A DNA stretch of 64,000 nt from Macrostomum hystrix. Its lineage: Eukaryota > Platyhelminthes > Macrostomidae. Shown piece after piece: positions 10,887-23,480 of this stretch. The stretch spans positions 7,023,501-7,087,500 of the forward strand of contig CATNEN010000002.1 of NCBI GenBank assembly GCA_950097015.1. Reading direction: 5' to 3'. The notes beneath the pieces were generated by a model that saw only the letters and a list, made by a program, of their open reading frames with translations, was not told the origin of the DNA and did no database searches. The translations under genes were made by a program, and so were the position numbers. The first letter of the stretch is position 1. Every line of letters starts with the position of its first letter.

Positions 10887-11960
10887 TCACCGATCAGCAT
10901 TCGCGCAGTCCGCAGTGGCCGCATCGCTAGCCGGTCGGATCAGCTGGCCAGCCAGCTCGGCGATCTCGGTCAGATCGGCCGATTCTGCACTTTGGCGCGG
11001 TGCGGGACACTGCAGCAGCAGGGACTCCAGCCTGGTGGCCAGACGGCCGGACCGTCCGACATCGTCCAGAAGATTCGGCCGGCGCTGCCTGAGCAGCAGG
11101 AGGCAGCGCAGCGCGTGCTCCAGCCAGTCCAGCTTCTCGCCATCGGTATCGATAATGTCGCTGATGTCATTGTCGAATTCCAGGATGCTGTCGGTCAGAG
11201 CAACGACCACGACACCGCCCTGATCGTCAGCCAGAGCCTCGGCGAGTAAGTCGGACTCGCCCGCCAGGCTGGCAAGCAGAAACGCCGCCTTTCGCCGAAG
11301 CCGATACTGTCGCCGAATTATCTCTTTATTAGTGTCGTCGGCGTTGACGCGAATACATTCGGCGATAGCTGAGAAGCCGCCAGCAGTGGCGCAGGCTGCC
11401 TGAGCTGCTGAACAGTCGCGAGTGAGGCAGGACAGCGCCGACAGAGCGGCGAACTTCACGTCTAGCGAGTCCGGGTCGTTGGCTGGGTCTCGGATGGCCC
11501 GGACCAGGTCGGCCAGGCAGCCGAGTCCAGCAGCCTGGGCGAAGGGATTGTTCTGGAACAGGCGGGCCAGCAGCTGCAGCGACATGGCCCTGAGCTGGCC
11601 GCCGCAGCGCTGACAGACGTAGGCGGCTGCATCCAAACCGCCCAGCTTCACGAAGTCATTAGCAATGTCGAGATTGTCGCAGAGGTCGCTGGTTTCCTCG
11701 AGGCAGTCCTGGCAGGCCGTGTAGGCCTCCGAGTTCGGATCCTCGGCGGCTGAGTCGGCATTCTGCAGCAGCTTGGCGATGTTGTCCCGCAGCCGCTTGC
11801 CAATGTCCACAGTCAAGCTATCCATGGCCTCGCGAAGCCAGCGGGCCCGTTCGGGATCCATGCCATTGGCCAGGTCTGGTGACACCTGCGGATTATCGCC
11901 AACTTGCATGCAGAAGCGGAGCAGGCCTTGTAGATTGTGGGGCAGTCTGGCTTCACCCAT
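10887..11960 (-). CDS. HSPBP1: HSPBP1-like Hsp70 nucleotide-exchange factor (Fes1/ARM family)
   Basis: Single uninterrupted 357-residue frame with ATG at 11960, close to the usual length of human HSPBP1. The N-terminus RLPHNLQGLLRFCMQ matches the Fes1/HSPBP1 family opening. RWLREAMDSL follows, then helical armadillo-type repeats (LCDNLDIANDFVKLGGL, VKFAALSALSCLTRD, KAAFLLASLAGES, WLEHALRCLLLL). The family wraps the Hsp70 nucleotide-binding domain and promotes ADP release, and acts in the cytosol. It lacks the polyglycine N-terminal tail of the mammalian form. Codons are GC-rich like the neighbouring genes. It is an intronless model on the minus strand, upstream of an AT-rich desert. Confidence 0.9.
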   Translation of the reverse strand: MGEARLPHNLQGLLRFCMQVGDNPQVSPDLANGMDPERARWLREAMDSLTVDIGKRLRDNIAKLLQNADSAAEDPNSEAYTACQDCLEETSDLCDNLDIANDFVKLGGLDAAAYVCQRCGGQLRAMSLQLLARLFQNNPFAQAAGLGCLADLVRAIRDPANDPDSLDVKFAALSALSCLTRDCSAAQAACATAGGFSAIAECIRVNADDTNKEIIRRQYRLRRKAAFLLASLAGESDLLAEALADDQGGVVVVALTDSILEFDNDISDIIDTDGEKLDWLEHALRCLLLLRQRRPNLLDDVGRSGRLATRLESLLLQCPAPRQSAESADLTEIAELAGQLIRPASDAATADCANADR

Positions 11961-11973
11961 TGTGGCGTGGTAG

Positions 11974-14900
11974 CAGAACTGTTAAGCTTTCTGGAATTTA
12001 ATCAATCCAATTTTGATTTCACAAAAATGCTTTACATTTTTATAGTCTGGCAAAAGTGTTGCTTGTAAAAAACATTATTTTACCATAGCTATTCATTTAA
12101 TTTTTAAGAAAGCACTCACTAGAAAAAGAATTGACAGGTCTTAATAACTAAGGTATTATGAATCAAAAGAAATGTTTAAACAAGTAAAAGAAAGATTAAA
12201 AATGGTATGCAACTTTTCTAATTTGTGTTGATTGTTACATTGATATATTGATATATGAAGAATGATTTCTTAAGTATTTAATAACTAATATTGTGTTATT
12301 ATAATCATTAAAGCAAAAAGCTTATACCCAAGTCAGTTTTTCTAAGTTTTATGCTGAATTAAATTGAACTAATGAACATGAAATAATACATATATAGATA
12401 GTTTACATTTTAGAAAAATTGCTACTTATTAATGATATTTTTTCTTAAAAAATGTTGTGGGTATAATAAAAATTACAATTACAAATTTACAATTTAATGC
12501 AATGAGCCAATTATAAAAATATACAGTATTGCAAATATCTTAAATTTAACCATTTTCATTACTCACAATACAAGGCCTGTCTAATTTAATGTCTTTTTAG
12601 ACAAAATGAAACTTCTAGCTAAATTAAGATATTTTAAATTTGGTTTAAGTTAAACAAAGGCCTAGGCCAATACTAAGAAACGAAAATATAATGTAGCTAG
12701 GCCTGGTAGTATGCTAAGCAAGTTAAGTTTTAAACTATGTTTAGCTCAACGAGTTCATGCTGATACATAGTAGTATAGCTACTGATTGAAAAGTTGGTAC
12801 ATAGGCTGGTAGGCCCTACATAACAATTGAAAAGCTAGTTAGGATCTATAACATATTATTAGTAACTTTATGCTAAAACGTTGTCTACATATGGACTTAG
12901 TAAAAATAACTAGGCCTATTGCTAACTGCCTAACCACTAAAGTCTTATTAGGTCTTTAGGCTACCTCTAACCAAGTATGTATAATATGTATTATTATTAT
13001 TATTAAAACGCGCACGCCATCTATGGGTGCTGATTTTTTTTTATATATTTTTTTTAACAACACATTTAAATGAACAACGAAAAGCAACATAAAAAGCGAA
13101 GTTAAGTAGGAATCAAATATCGAGCTGGGAAGGGAAAGCAAAGGTATTAAAAATAAGAGCAGTAAAAACACAAGGGACGCCAGGGATAAAACAAATTATG
13201 AAATATCTATTGTTGAATGCTAGTAAAATCTCGTAGTCTCAGGGCAGCTGTTCCCTTATTTTAGATATTTCTATGATCTATGATGTATTTCTATATGTAT
13301 AGATCAATATAATTGGATCTTTATGTTTAGCTTCTAGGCCTTATCTATACTGTACTAGGCTATACATGCTAAATTTTTCTGAAGAACAATATTTATTATG
13401 CAACGTATTGAGTGGACTACGAAGTGCAGCACGCAACCGTGGATCAAGAACAACTTAAATAATGATTTTCCAGAATTTTCTTAGCACGTGGATTCGTAGA
13501 ACTTACTAGAAATTTCCCAATTCAAAAATTAGTATTTCAATGTCAGCTGATGCTCAACTTCGTTTTTTATTTTACAATTGTTGTGGAAAATGACTGTACG
13601 AAAATTAACATTTTTGCGCAAAAAATGCTGTTTTTGTTAAGTTTAATTCTAGCCGGAATCCATCTAGCCAGCGTCTTACTAAAGATATAGTTTGAACCTC
13701 CTTATCTTAGTTCTAATCTCGCGGCCAAGGACTACTATACTAAATTGGATTAGCGAAATACAAAATGTAAATGAATAGATTACGTCTTTATGATAATCTT
13801 CTGCTGGTTTCTCATTTCAATAAGACTGTAGTCGATTTTGGTCAGTAAGCTAATTTAAGATGAAAATAGTGCATTTTTTCACAAAAAATCCACCAAAGCC
13901 TAGATTTAGTGATATCCTTGATTTTTATTTTGGCAGGGTAAATTTCAGCCTTTAAGTTTAAACTTAAAGATACGAAGGCTTTATACAAAGAGCGGGCCCG
14001 CTCCTTTTAACTCTGATCATGGGGCAAAAGAATAACATTTTGTCCAGTCCAACAAAAATACTTTAGGCCAGTCTTAATTCTTTGTGCCAAATAACTTTGC
14101 ATACCTCCATCAAAGTGAAAACCAAAGCTTGCAGAAAAAATAAATAAAGTAATAATTCTTGTGCTTTCACGAAGAGAGCACAAAGTTTTATATAGTAGCC
14201 TATGTTAAAAGCTTCGAAGATTCTAAAACTATTGTAGCACAGAAATGGTATCAAGTCAATGGCATACCGAAATCGTCCCGACTTGTAGACAATCCTGTAG
14301 ACCTACATCTATTAATGTATAGATGCCGTATACGTACGCGCGGTAGAATCCTAACCTTTACAAGTGCATGTAGGCGATCCTTAACGATGTAGTAATGTGG
14401 CTTACGCCGAATGTCAATAGCAAATGATCATTGGAACACAAAGCCTATAAGAGTACAAATTAGTTCTCTCATCCAGACAGTGATAACTTCCATATAGTAA
14501 GTAATAAGTCCATGCAAGTGAACTACCTCGTCAGCATATGCTGAATTGATAACAAAACATATAAAAGAGCCAAATTTAAATGTATTGTAGCATCGCTGAA
14601 CCATTAATGTACCATAGTTGGTATTGATGTTGCTTCAAAAACCATTTATTTGAAGTTGTTAGGGCGTAAATTCACGGCACATCCAACTAAAACCATTGTT
14701 TTACTTTGCCGCTGGGGCTGGCACTAATTGTGAGTAGTTAAGAGGCACTTTTAAGAAAGCAAAAAAAACTATAGTGAGAAGCTGCCCATTAAATAAACTA
14801 AACCAAAAATAGAAAGTGGTTTAAGCTCAGGAAAAGCCTTACATTTCATCAACTAAAGCCTTGCACATTTCCCATTTATAAGTCAGGGATAATTACTCGA

Positions 14901-15005
14901 CAGGATTAATAATGCCAAGCTTAAAGGCGTGTGAGTCTCCATGCAGGTGTGCTATTGAATCAGCTATTAATAAAAGTCTGTCACTACTTCCAGCAAAACA
15001 TTCAT
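11974..15005. other. 3-kb AT-rich gene desert
   Basis: Low-GC sequence between the HSPBP1 start and the SLC3A2-type 3' end. Only short A/T-biased open frames occur, none with a domain. A TTATTATTATTATT run is at 12991-13004. I see no SINE, tandem array or RNA gene. Confidence 0.6.
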
Positions 15006-16967
15006 TCAAGCAGCCTCCGTCTTGGCCTGGAAAACCAGGATGGACTTGGCAGGCACGTAGATCACACCCAGGCTGTAATCTTCGCCCAGCTTGTACGATG
15101 ACGATCGCTCGGATGTATTCAGGGCCACCTTTAGAGTGCCGGTGGTCACTTTGATCTGGGTCCCCAATCCCAGAGTGGCCTCTTTCTCTCCCGTGTTCAT
15201 GACTACCAGAACCGGCGGGAAGCGCTCCGCTTCTCGCTTGAAGGCGACGATCGAGCCGTCGGCGCCGGTAGCCAGAAAATCGATTCCGCCCCATTGAAGC
15301 GACTCGGCACTGCCGATCAGCTTCACCAGCGACTTGACCAGCTCCAGCTGCGGCGCTGCGTTGCCTGAGGAGCTCAGCAAGCGCAGATTGTGCTGGGCGA
15401 TGTCGCCAGCCCGAGCCGTCAGGTTCACCCAGGTCAGCGGCGTCGAGGCGTTTGACAACCAGCCGGCGTTTGCAACGTCATCGGACCACTGCATCGGCGT
15501 CTCGGACTGATCGGTTGATTCGTCGTCAGGCAGGTAGCTGGACAGGCCGCTGCCATGGAGACGCACGCCGGGCACGTGGGTCATGCCCAGTTCCTGGCCA
15601 TAGTAGAGGCAGGGCACTCCGGGCAGGAGCAGCGACAGGGCGGTGAGATGCAGCTCGCTTGGCCGTCGGAGGCTCGGCCAGGCGCTGGCGAACAGGACGC
15701 TTCCGTTCGAGCCGACAGCAGCCAGAGTGTCCAGGATGGTCTTCCTCGGCGAGGAGGCGGAGTTTGGTGACCATGAGGGAAGCGGAGTGCCGAGGGCGGT
15801 GCTGACTACTGCATGCGCTCCGGCCTTCGGGTCGAGGTAGGCGGCAAGGCGGTCCGGAGGCTGCAGGAAGCCGGTGTTCCCAGGCTCGACGAACAGAGCC
15901 AGCTCGCGACCCCGCTTCTCCGCCTGGGTGTTGATGAACTGGCGCAGTCGACGGACAAACTCGACGCTGGCTTCGCTGAACAACAACGGCGTCGGATCGG
16001 CATCGCGCCACTGCCCGCCGGTGAGAGCGAGTCTGGCCGACGATTCGATGGCAGGCGACATGAAGGCCACGTTCGTGAGGACGAAGCCGCTCAGACCGGC
16101 GTCCAGCCAGAAGTTCAAAGCCGACTCAATCCGATCGATGACCAGCGGCGCGGTGACGTTGAGCGACGGGCAGGCGTTGCGCGGCAGGTGGAGCCGGGAT
16201 TCACGCAGCGCTTTTCCATTGTTGCGACTGACCAATTTCGCCCACGATGGAACCGTCGACAAGTCAGCAGTCAGGAAGGCGCTCATCGATTGGTCGAAGG
16301 TGAGATCGGCCTGGCTGGCGTCGAACTCCATCAGGAAGCTGAAGCCCTTCTTGCGACCCTTCTTAGTCAGAGCCTTCAGCGAGTCAAGCGTCATTAGGCT
16401 GGAGTTGTGCGCCCTGAAGTCTGTCGGGCAGCCGCTTGTAGCATCTCTGCTCACCAGACTGTCCAGGATGAAATTGTTGAAGCCCAGAGTCTCGCGCAGG
16501 TAATCCATCTTCCTCTCCAGACCGTCGATGCTTCCCGGCGCAGTCGGGTCGGTCTCGGTCGCCGGCGCGAAGGACTTCACAGACAGACGGTAGAACGGCT
16601 TCTGCCAGAACTGGCGCGGCGGCCTCGGCGGACACTTCGGCGACACGACGATGATGACCACGACAGCCGCCAGCATGGCCAGCCATACCACCCAGAACAG
16701 AATGAAGAAGATCAGACGCAGACGGCGCCAAAACGGATCCTTGGCAAAGTGCTCCAGCTGCTCCTTCGATAGAGATTGAAATTCGACTGGCAGTTTGGTC
16801 TTCTTGAATGTGGACTCGTCGGGTTGGAAGTCGGGCGACTTTATCAAAACGAGTGGCGTCTCCTCGTCAGTGGGCTCATCTCCCTGTTTGCTTTTGAGAG
16901 CATCAGCAGCAGCCTCGTGGCTTTCCGGCTGGTGCAGGGTTGTGTTGTTCTCACTCGGATTCACCAT
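15006..16967 (-). CDS. SLC3A2: SLC3A2 (4F2hc)-type amino-acid transporter heavy chain
   Basis: 653-residue frame, ATG at 16967. Type II membrane layout: cytosolic N-terminus (~90 residues), one transmembrane segment (residues ~83-110, FFILFWVVWLAMLAAVVV), then a large extracellular glycosidase-like domain. The juxtamembrane PFWRRLRL, the long hydrophobic run ending in VVIIVVSPKC, then PFYRLSVKSF are typical of 4F2hc/rBAT. Downstream blocks LPGVPCLYYGQELGM and SETPMQWSDD are amylase-family (GH13) elements. The usual catalytic acids are not evident, as expected for SLC3 heavy chains, which are not enzymes. The cysteine after the membrane segment (SPKC) is where 4F2hc disulfide-links its SLC7 light chain. 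The protein traffics light-chain transporters to the plasma membrane. Confidence 0.86.
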   Translation of the reverse strand: MVNPSENNTTLHQPESHEAAADALKSKQGDEPTDEETPLVLIKSPDFQPDESTFKKTKLPVEFQSLSKEQLEHFAKDPFWRRLRLIFFILFWVVWLAMLAAVVVIIVVSPKCPPRPPRQFWQKPFYRLSVKSFAPATETDPTAPGSIDGLERKMDYLRETLGFNNFILDSLVSRDATSGCPTDFRAHNSSLMTLDSLKALTKKGRKKGFSFLMEFDASQADLTFDQSMSAFLTADLSTVPSWAKLVSRNNGKALRESRLHLPRNACPSLNVTAPLVIDRIESALNFWLDAGLSGFVLTNVAFMSPAIESSARLALTGGQWRDADPTPLLFSEASVEFVRRLRQFINTQAEKRGRELALFVEPGNTGFLQPPDRLAAYLDPKAGAHAVVSTALGTPLPSWSPNSASSPRKTILDTLAAVGSNGSVLFASAWPSLRRPSELHLTALSLLLPGVPCLYYGQELGMTHVPGVRLHGSGLSSYLPDDESTDQSETPMQWSDDVANAGWLSNASTPLTWVNLTARAGDIAQHNLRLLSSSGNAAPQLELVKSLVKLIGSAESLQWGGIDFLATGADGSIVAFKREAERFPPVLVVMNTGEKEATLGLGTQIKVTTGTLKVALNTSERSSSYKLGEDYSLGVIYVPAKSILVFQAKTEAA

Positions 16968-18190
16968 TGTCTTCGATGTTCTTTCTCTGTTCGCTGAGAA
17001 ATCTGCAATAGCGGCAAAATTTGCGTTTGATTCTGCGTCTGCAGTTTAAAATGAGGCGCATGAAACCTGAGGCATGGACAAGACGGAAATTTATTTTACA
17101 AATTCTGTCTGGGGTTGGTTCGCCCCCACTCCCTTCACCCTGACTCACCCTCCTCTGGAAACCTCCTCGTGTTTCCTTGTACATTCCACCCCCACCCCAC
17201 GCGGGCGACATAAACTGGAGAGAAAGAAACGAGGAGTGGCATATAGAGTGGAGGGAGGTGGGTTGACCCAGTGGGTGGCGTCCCACCCAGATAAAGATTT
17301 ACTAGCTGAATAACCAACCTCATGGCGGCATTGGCGGAACTGTGTGCATGAATGTTTTCTTAAAACCGGATCAGACCGGATTTCTCGATAGCGTGAGGCC
17401 TTTACATCGATTTTTTTCAGTCTAAATTCGAAAGATTAGCCGTACAAATACAGTGGCCTACATGTAGCTGTGTCGTGTAAATGGGTCTTGCAGTTGCCAG
17501 TTAGTACGCTCGTAGATGTCAATTTGGGACAGGACAGTTAAGACAAGTAGTTTGTGTGAGGAGTAACAAATTGCCATAATATATTCTTGTACATGCTTTG
17601 ACAACCGGCAAACATTTCTAGCGACAATTTTAATATTAAGTTGAATTTAAGCTTGGGCATGCAGCCTGTGGCCATGGTAACACAATGAAGTTTCATAGAA
17701 AACACAAACTCAGCCTCTTGTAGTGTTTTGCTGTCTGTCATTTAAATTAAAGAGATGGTTCAGACAATCAGACGCTTAGAAGGCTAATTTAGTCTAATTT
17801 CAGTGTCTGCCCACTCATTACCGCTCGCAGAAGAATGAAATGACAGGCAGCTCGGAATCGTAAATAGCTACTGCTTTGACCTCGAGGACTTTGAAAGCTG
17901 ATGAAATTTTTGTTGTCTGTCTCATTTAAGCGTGGGTGCGTGATTGTGTGTCTCGCTGGCCATACTGTGTAAATAATAGGGGCATGGCATCAGAACAGCC
18001 TCAACACACGCGCTGCGCATTCACAATTTCGTCAGCAACTAGATGCCTGAGATGCTATTTTTAGAAACAGCACGTGGGTTGGAGATTGGAAGAATACGGC
18101 TGCTGTTTACCAGTTTTTGCTTCATATTTTATTGTAGATCCTGGATCAGCACAAGAACCGGCCAGGGGACCCTTCAAACACCTTTTGACA
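16968..18190. other. Intergenic region, no gene seen
   Basis: 5' flank of the SLC3A2-type gene. It contains a C-rich stretch at 17110-17220 with short open frames on both strands and no family signal. No tandem array starts until 18190. Confidence 0.5.
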
Positions 18191-18560
18191 TTCCACTGTC
18201 TCATCTCTCCTATGTCTCATCTCTCCTCTGTCTCATCTCTCCTCTGTGTCATCTCTCCCCTGTCTCATCTCTCCCCTGCCATAACTCTCCCCTGTCTCAT
18301 CTCTTCTGTCTCATCTCTCCCCTGTCTCATCTCTTCTGTCTCATCTCTTCTGTCTCATCTCTCCCCTGTCTCATCTCTTCTGTCTCATCTCTCCCCTGTC
18401 TCATCTCTCCCCTGTCTCATCTCTCCCCTGTCTCATCTCTCCCCTGTCTCATCTCTCCCCTGTCTCATCTCTCCCCTGTCTCATCTCTCCCCTGTCTCAT
18501 CTCTCCCCTGCCATAACTCTCCCCTGTCTCATCTCTCCTGTCTAATCTCTCGTGTGTCTG
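18190..18560. repeat. 16-bp pyrimidine-rich minisatellite
   Basis: About 23 copies of TCTCATCTCTCCCCTG and 11-bp shortened forms (TCTCATCTCTT), with CATAACTCTCCC variants. Open frames of 157-167 codons here come from the period. Confidence 0.93.
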
Positions 18561-18894
18561 ATCCTTGCCGTGTCTAAAGATCTCTCCCATATTTCATCTC
18601 TTGTTTCTTTCATAATCTCCCGTCTCAACAGTCCCCTGCTCATTCGTGCAGTACTCTTTCTGTTGCAATAATGTGGAAGGTAATTAATTAAGTAATCCGT
18701 GGCTAAACACCGATTAAACACAAATTCGGCCCGAATCATCCAAAAAGAAGTCCTATCTAGGCAGTAGTGTCTTTAGGATATTGGGTCGGTTATTTATTGA
18801 TTAGATTTAAAACTTGGCCTGACTTTAAATTGCACTTCTCTGAAAACGAGCCAGATGTGCAGACGACAGCACAGCCTCAGCTATTGCGCAGCGC

Positions 18895-19165
18895 ATCTGA
18901 AGGCTGCGTACGGCTGTTCAGTCCATGGACTGGGGGACGCGAGCCGCAGGCCGCAGTCGAAAGTCTTTTTAAACGAAAACTGGTCGAACTCCGCCATCAG
19001 TGTCTGGGACTGCTTCTGCATGTCAATGGGCTTCAAGAACTCCAAATCGCTGGTGCTGAGCGGCACCGTGCGAGCAGTGGCCATCGTGAATGACACCATG
19101 ACGGAGTCGTCGATAAGCAGCTTGTTCGGTTGGATTCCAGCACACGGACAGTTGAATGTGGGACG
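18895..19165 (-). other. Possible coding exon fragment ending in a SINE-B tail
   Basis: On the minus strand an ~80-codon frame reads as plausible protein (CPCAGIQPNKLLIDDSVMV, then SFTMATARTVPLSTSDLEFL and KKTFDCGLRLASPSP). Its last ~17 codons overlap the family-B SINE 3' end (CAGTCCATGGACTGAACAG at 18916-18934). No convincing acceptor precedes it and I do not recognise the product. It could be an exon of an unplaced gene or a retrotransposed fragment. Confidence 0.3.
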
Positions 19166-19274
19166 AATAAAATAAGATGAGGAATGATCGGCATAATTAG
19201 GACTGTTTAAAATATAAATTTATTAATCAGTAAAAACGGCAAATTGTGTTTGCAATACTCAAAATTTACTTAGT

Positions 19275-22200
19275 GGAGCAGTGATAGACTCTGTGGGGCA
19301 GTGATAGACTCTGTGGGGCAGTGATAGACTCTGTGGGGCAGTGATAGACTCTGTGGGGCAGTGATAGACTCTGTGGGGCAGTGATAGACTCTGTGGGGCA
19401 GTGATAGACTCTAGTGGGGCAGTGATAGACTCTGTGGGGCAGTGATAGACTCTGTGGGGCAGTGATAGACTCTGTGGGGCAGTGATAGACTCTGTGGGGC
19501 AGTGATAGACTCTGTGGGGCAGTGTTAGACTCTGTGGGGCAGTGATAGACTCTGTGGGGCAGTGATAGACTCTGTGGGGCAGTGTTAGACTCTGTGGGGC
19601 AGTGTTAGACTCTGTGGGGCAGTGATAGACTCTAGTGGAGCAGTGATAGACTCTGTGGGGCAGTGATAGACTCTGTGGGGCAGTGATAGACTCTGTGGGG
19701 CAGTGATAGACTCTGTGGGGCAGTGATAGACTCTGTGGGGCAGTGTTAGACTCTGTGGGGCAGTGATAGACTCTGTGGGGCAGTGATAGACTCTGTGGGG
19801 CAGTGTTAGACTCTGTGGGGCAGTGTTAGACTCTGTGGGGCAGTGATAGACTCTAGTGGAGCAGTGTTAGACTCTGTGGGGCAGTGATAGACTCTGTGGG
19901 GCAGTGATAGACTCTGTGGGGCAGTGATAGACTCTAGTGGGGCAGTGATAGACTCTAGTGGGGCAGTGTTAGACTCTGTGGGGCAGTGATAGACTCTGTG
20001 GGGCAGTGATAGACTCTAGTGGGGCAGTGATAGACTCTAGTGGAGCAGTGTTAGACTCTGTGGGGCAGTGATAGACTCTAGTGGGGCAGTGATAGACTCT
20101 GTGGGGCAGTGATAGACTCTGTGGGGCAGTGATAGACTCTGTGGGGCAGTGATAGACTCTAGTGGGGCAGTGTTAGACTCTGTGGGGCAGTGATAGACTC
20201 TGTGGGGCAGTGATAGACTCTGTGGGGCAGTGATAGACTCTGTGGGGCAGTGATAGACTCTGTGGGGCAGTGATAGACTCTGTGGGGCAGTGATAGACTC
20301 TGTGGGGCAGTGATAGACTCTGTGGGGCAGTGATAGACTCTGTGGGGCAGTGATAGACTCTGTGGGGCAGTGATAGACTCTGTGGGGCAGTGTTAGACTC
20401 TGTGGGGCAGTGATAGACTCTAGTGGGGCAGTGATAGACTCTGTGGGGCAGTGATAGACTCTAGTGGGGCAGTGATAGACTCTGTGGGGCAGTGATAGAC
20501 TCTGTGGGGCAGTGATAGACTCTGTGGGGCAGTGATAGACTCTAGTGGAGCAGTGATAGACTCTAGTGGAGCAGTGTTAGACTCTAGTGGAGCAGTGTTA
20601 GACTCTGTGGGGCAGTGATAGACTCTGTGGGGCAGTGATAGACTCTGTGGGGCAGTGTTAGACTCTGTGGGGCAGTGTTAGACTCTAGTGGAGCAGTGTT
20701 AGACTCTAGTGGAGCAGTGTTAGACTCTGTGGGGCAGTGATAGACTCTAGTGGGGCAGTGATAGACTCTAGTGGGGCAGTGATAGACTCTAGTGGGGCAG
20801 TGATAGACTCTGTGGGGCAGTGATAGACTCTAGTGGGGCAGTGATAGACTCTAGTGGGGCAGTGATAGACTCTGTGGGGCAGTGATAGACTCTGTGGGGC
20901 AGTGATAGACTCTGTGGGGCAGTGATAGACTCTGTGGGGCAGTGATAGACTCTAGTGGGGCAGTGATAGACTCTGTGGGGCAGTGATAGACTCTAGTGGA
21001 GCAGTGATAGACTCTAGTGGAGCAGTGATAGACTCTAGTGGAGCAGTGATAGACTCTAGTGGAGCAGTGATAGACTCTGTGGAGCAGTGATAGACTCTGT
21101 GGGGCAGTGTTAGACTCTGTGGGGCAGTGTTAGACTCTAGTGGAGCAGTGTTAGACTCTAGTGGAGCAGTGTTAGACTCTGTGGGGCAGTGATAGACTCT
21201 AGTGGGGCAGTGATAGACTCTAGTGGGGCAGTGATAGACTCTAGTGGAGCAGTGATAGACTCTGTGGAGCAGTGATAGACTCTGTGGGGCAGTGATAGAC
21301 TCTGTGGGGCAGTGATAGACTCTGTGGGGCAGTGATAGACTCTGTGGGGCAGTGATAGACTCTGTGGGGCAGTGATAGACTCTGTGGGGCAGTGATAGAC
21401 TCTGTGGGGCAGTGATAGACTCTGTGGGGCAGTGATAGACTCTGTGGGGCAGTGATAGACTCTGTGGGGCAGTGATAGACTCTGTGGGGCAGTGTTAGAC
21501 TCTAGTGGAGCAGTGTTAGACTCTGTGGGGCAGTGATAGACTCTGTGGGGCAGTGATAGACTCTAGTGGGGCAGTGATAGACTCTGTGGGGCAGTGATAG
21601 ACTCTAGTGGGGCAGTGATAGACTCTGTGGGGCAGTGATAGACTCTGTGGGGCAGTGATAGACTCTGTGGGGCAGTGATAGACTCTAGTGGAGCAGTGAT
21701 AGACTCTAGTGGAGCAGTGTTAGACTCTAGTGGAGCAGTGTTAGACTCTGTGGGGCAGTGATAGACTCTGTGGGGCAGTGATAGACTCTGTGGGGCAGTG
21801 TTAGACTCTGTGGGGCAGTGTTAGACTCTAGTGGAGCAGTGTTAGACTCTAGTGGAGCAGTGTTAGACTCTGTGGGGCAGTGATAGACTCTAGTGGGGCA
21901 GTGATAGACTCTAGTGGGGCAGTGATAGACTCTAGTGGGGCAGTGATAGACTCTGTGGGGCAGTGATAGACTCTAGTGGGGCAGTGATAGACTCTGTGGG
22001 GCAGTGATAGACTCTAGTGGAGCAGTGATAGACTCTGTGGGGCAGTGATAGACTCTGTGGGGCAGTGATAGACTCTGTGGGGCAGTGATAGACTCTAGTG
22101 GGGCAGTGATAGACTCTGTGGGGCAGTGATAGACTCTAGTGGAGCAGTGATAGACTCTAGTGGAGCAGTGATAGACTCTAGTGGAGCAGTGATAGACTCT

Positions 22201-22502
22201 AGTGGAGCAGTGATAGACTCTAGTGGAGCAGTGATAGACTCTGTGGAGCAGTGATAGACTCTAGTGGAGCAGTGTTAGACTCTAGTGGAGCAGTGTTAGA
22301 CTCTGTGGGGCAGTGATAGACTCTGTGGGGCAGTGTTAGACTCTGTGGGGCAGTGTTAGACTCTGTGGGGCAGTGATAGACTCTGTGGGGCAGTGATAGA
22401 CTCTGTGGGGCAGTGATAGACTCTGTGGGGCAGTGATAGACTCTGTGGGGCAGTGATAGACTCTGTGGGGCAGTGATAGACTCTAGTGGAGCAGTGATAG
22501 AC
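19275..22502. repeat. 3.2-kb array of a 20/22-bp minisatellite with higher-order repeats
   Basis: About 155 copies of GGGGCAGTGATAGACTCTGT, with 22-bp variants containing CTAGTGG, A-for-G variants (GTGGAGCAG) and GTGTTAGA variants. The order of variants from about 20541 to 20860 is repeated from about 21684, an offset near 1143 bp, showing a larger segmental duplication inside the array. Confidence 0.95.
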
Positions 22503-23480
22503 TGTTTGCAGCTGTTTGAGTTCTAGGTGCTCATCTTCGGCTCATGCTTGACCCTTGGACTCTGAACCTGACAACCACTTAACAAGTAGAGTCACAGCAG
22601 ACACACCTGGGGACAGTTGTTGAGTTGTGTCAATTAAACTGCGGCGCAACAATTAGGTGCGAAGGAGGTGAGGAGGCTAAATTATTAATTACTTTCCCAG
22701 CTGTGTTGCCTGTTAAAATACATGGCCGTGTGAAGAAAAATGTTTTTCGTGATAAACAGCAAACCAAAAATAAAAAAATCCTGCATTCGTTTTAAAGCTA
22801 ATGATTCGTAGCAATTCTTAATTGACACATTCCAATTTCACAGCTAGACACATTCGTGAGAGCAACTTACGTTTCGATGAAAAGTTTTTTACTGTAAAAT
22901 AACCCTCTGCATTTGAGAAAAAAAAATTAAAAAAATTTGGATTATATGCCTGACTCCAATGAACCTGAGGGTGAGAGATCTGCGAGACTGAGACTGAGAG
23001 ATCTGTGAGACTGAGACTGAGAGATCTGTGAGACTGAGAGGTCTGTGAGACTGAGGGTGAGGTTGAGATGGTGAGACTAGATAATGTGGAGAAGTGAATG
23101 AAGTTAGAGAGATGTGAATAGTACAGCGAGAGATGGATAAGTGATTATTTTAGAGAGACGAAAAGTGAAAAATTGTTCAGCAAACAAACAAAGTGTTGCT
23201 CCTGTTGTGTCTCAGACATGCGATGTTGGTCATGCGTTAATTATTAGTGCAGTTGTATAGCATTGCCGGATAGAATCCGCAGATAATTTTGGCCTACATC
23301 AAGCTTCCTTCTTCCTGGCTAAGTAGTAATTATGGCTGTGTCAGCAGCAGCCTGAGACAAATACTAGGGAAGATTTCTGGGATGATGGTAGACCTAAAAG
23401 TTCGTGTTGAATGAGTAGGCGAGACTTATGGGCGGATACTTCTAGGGAGAGTGTTAGACTTAGGGTTAGATCCGGCGGAG
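22503..23480. other. AT-rich spacer with a short GAGACTGA repeat
   Basis: After the 3.2-kb array, no gene is seen. At about 22970-23065 a short imperfect repeat (GAGATCTGTGAGACTGAGAC) occurs. The rest shows nothing recognisable. Confidence 0.55.
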
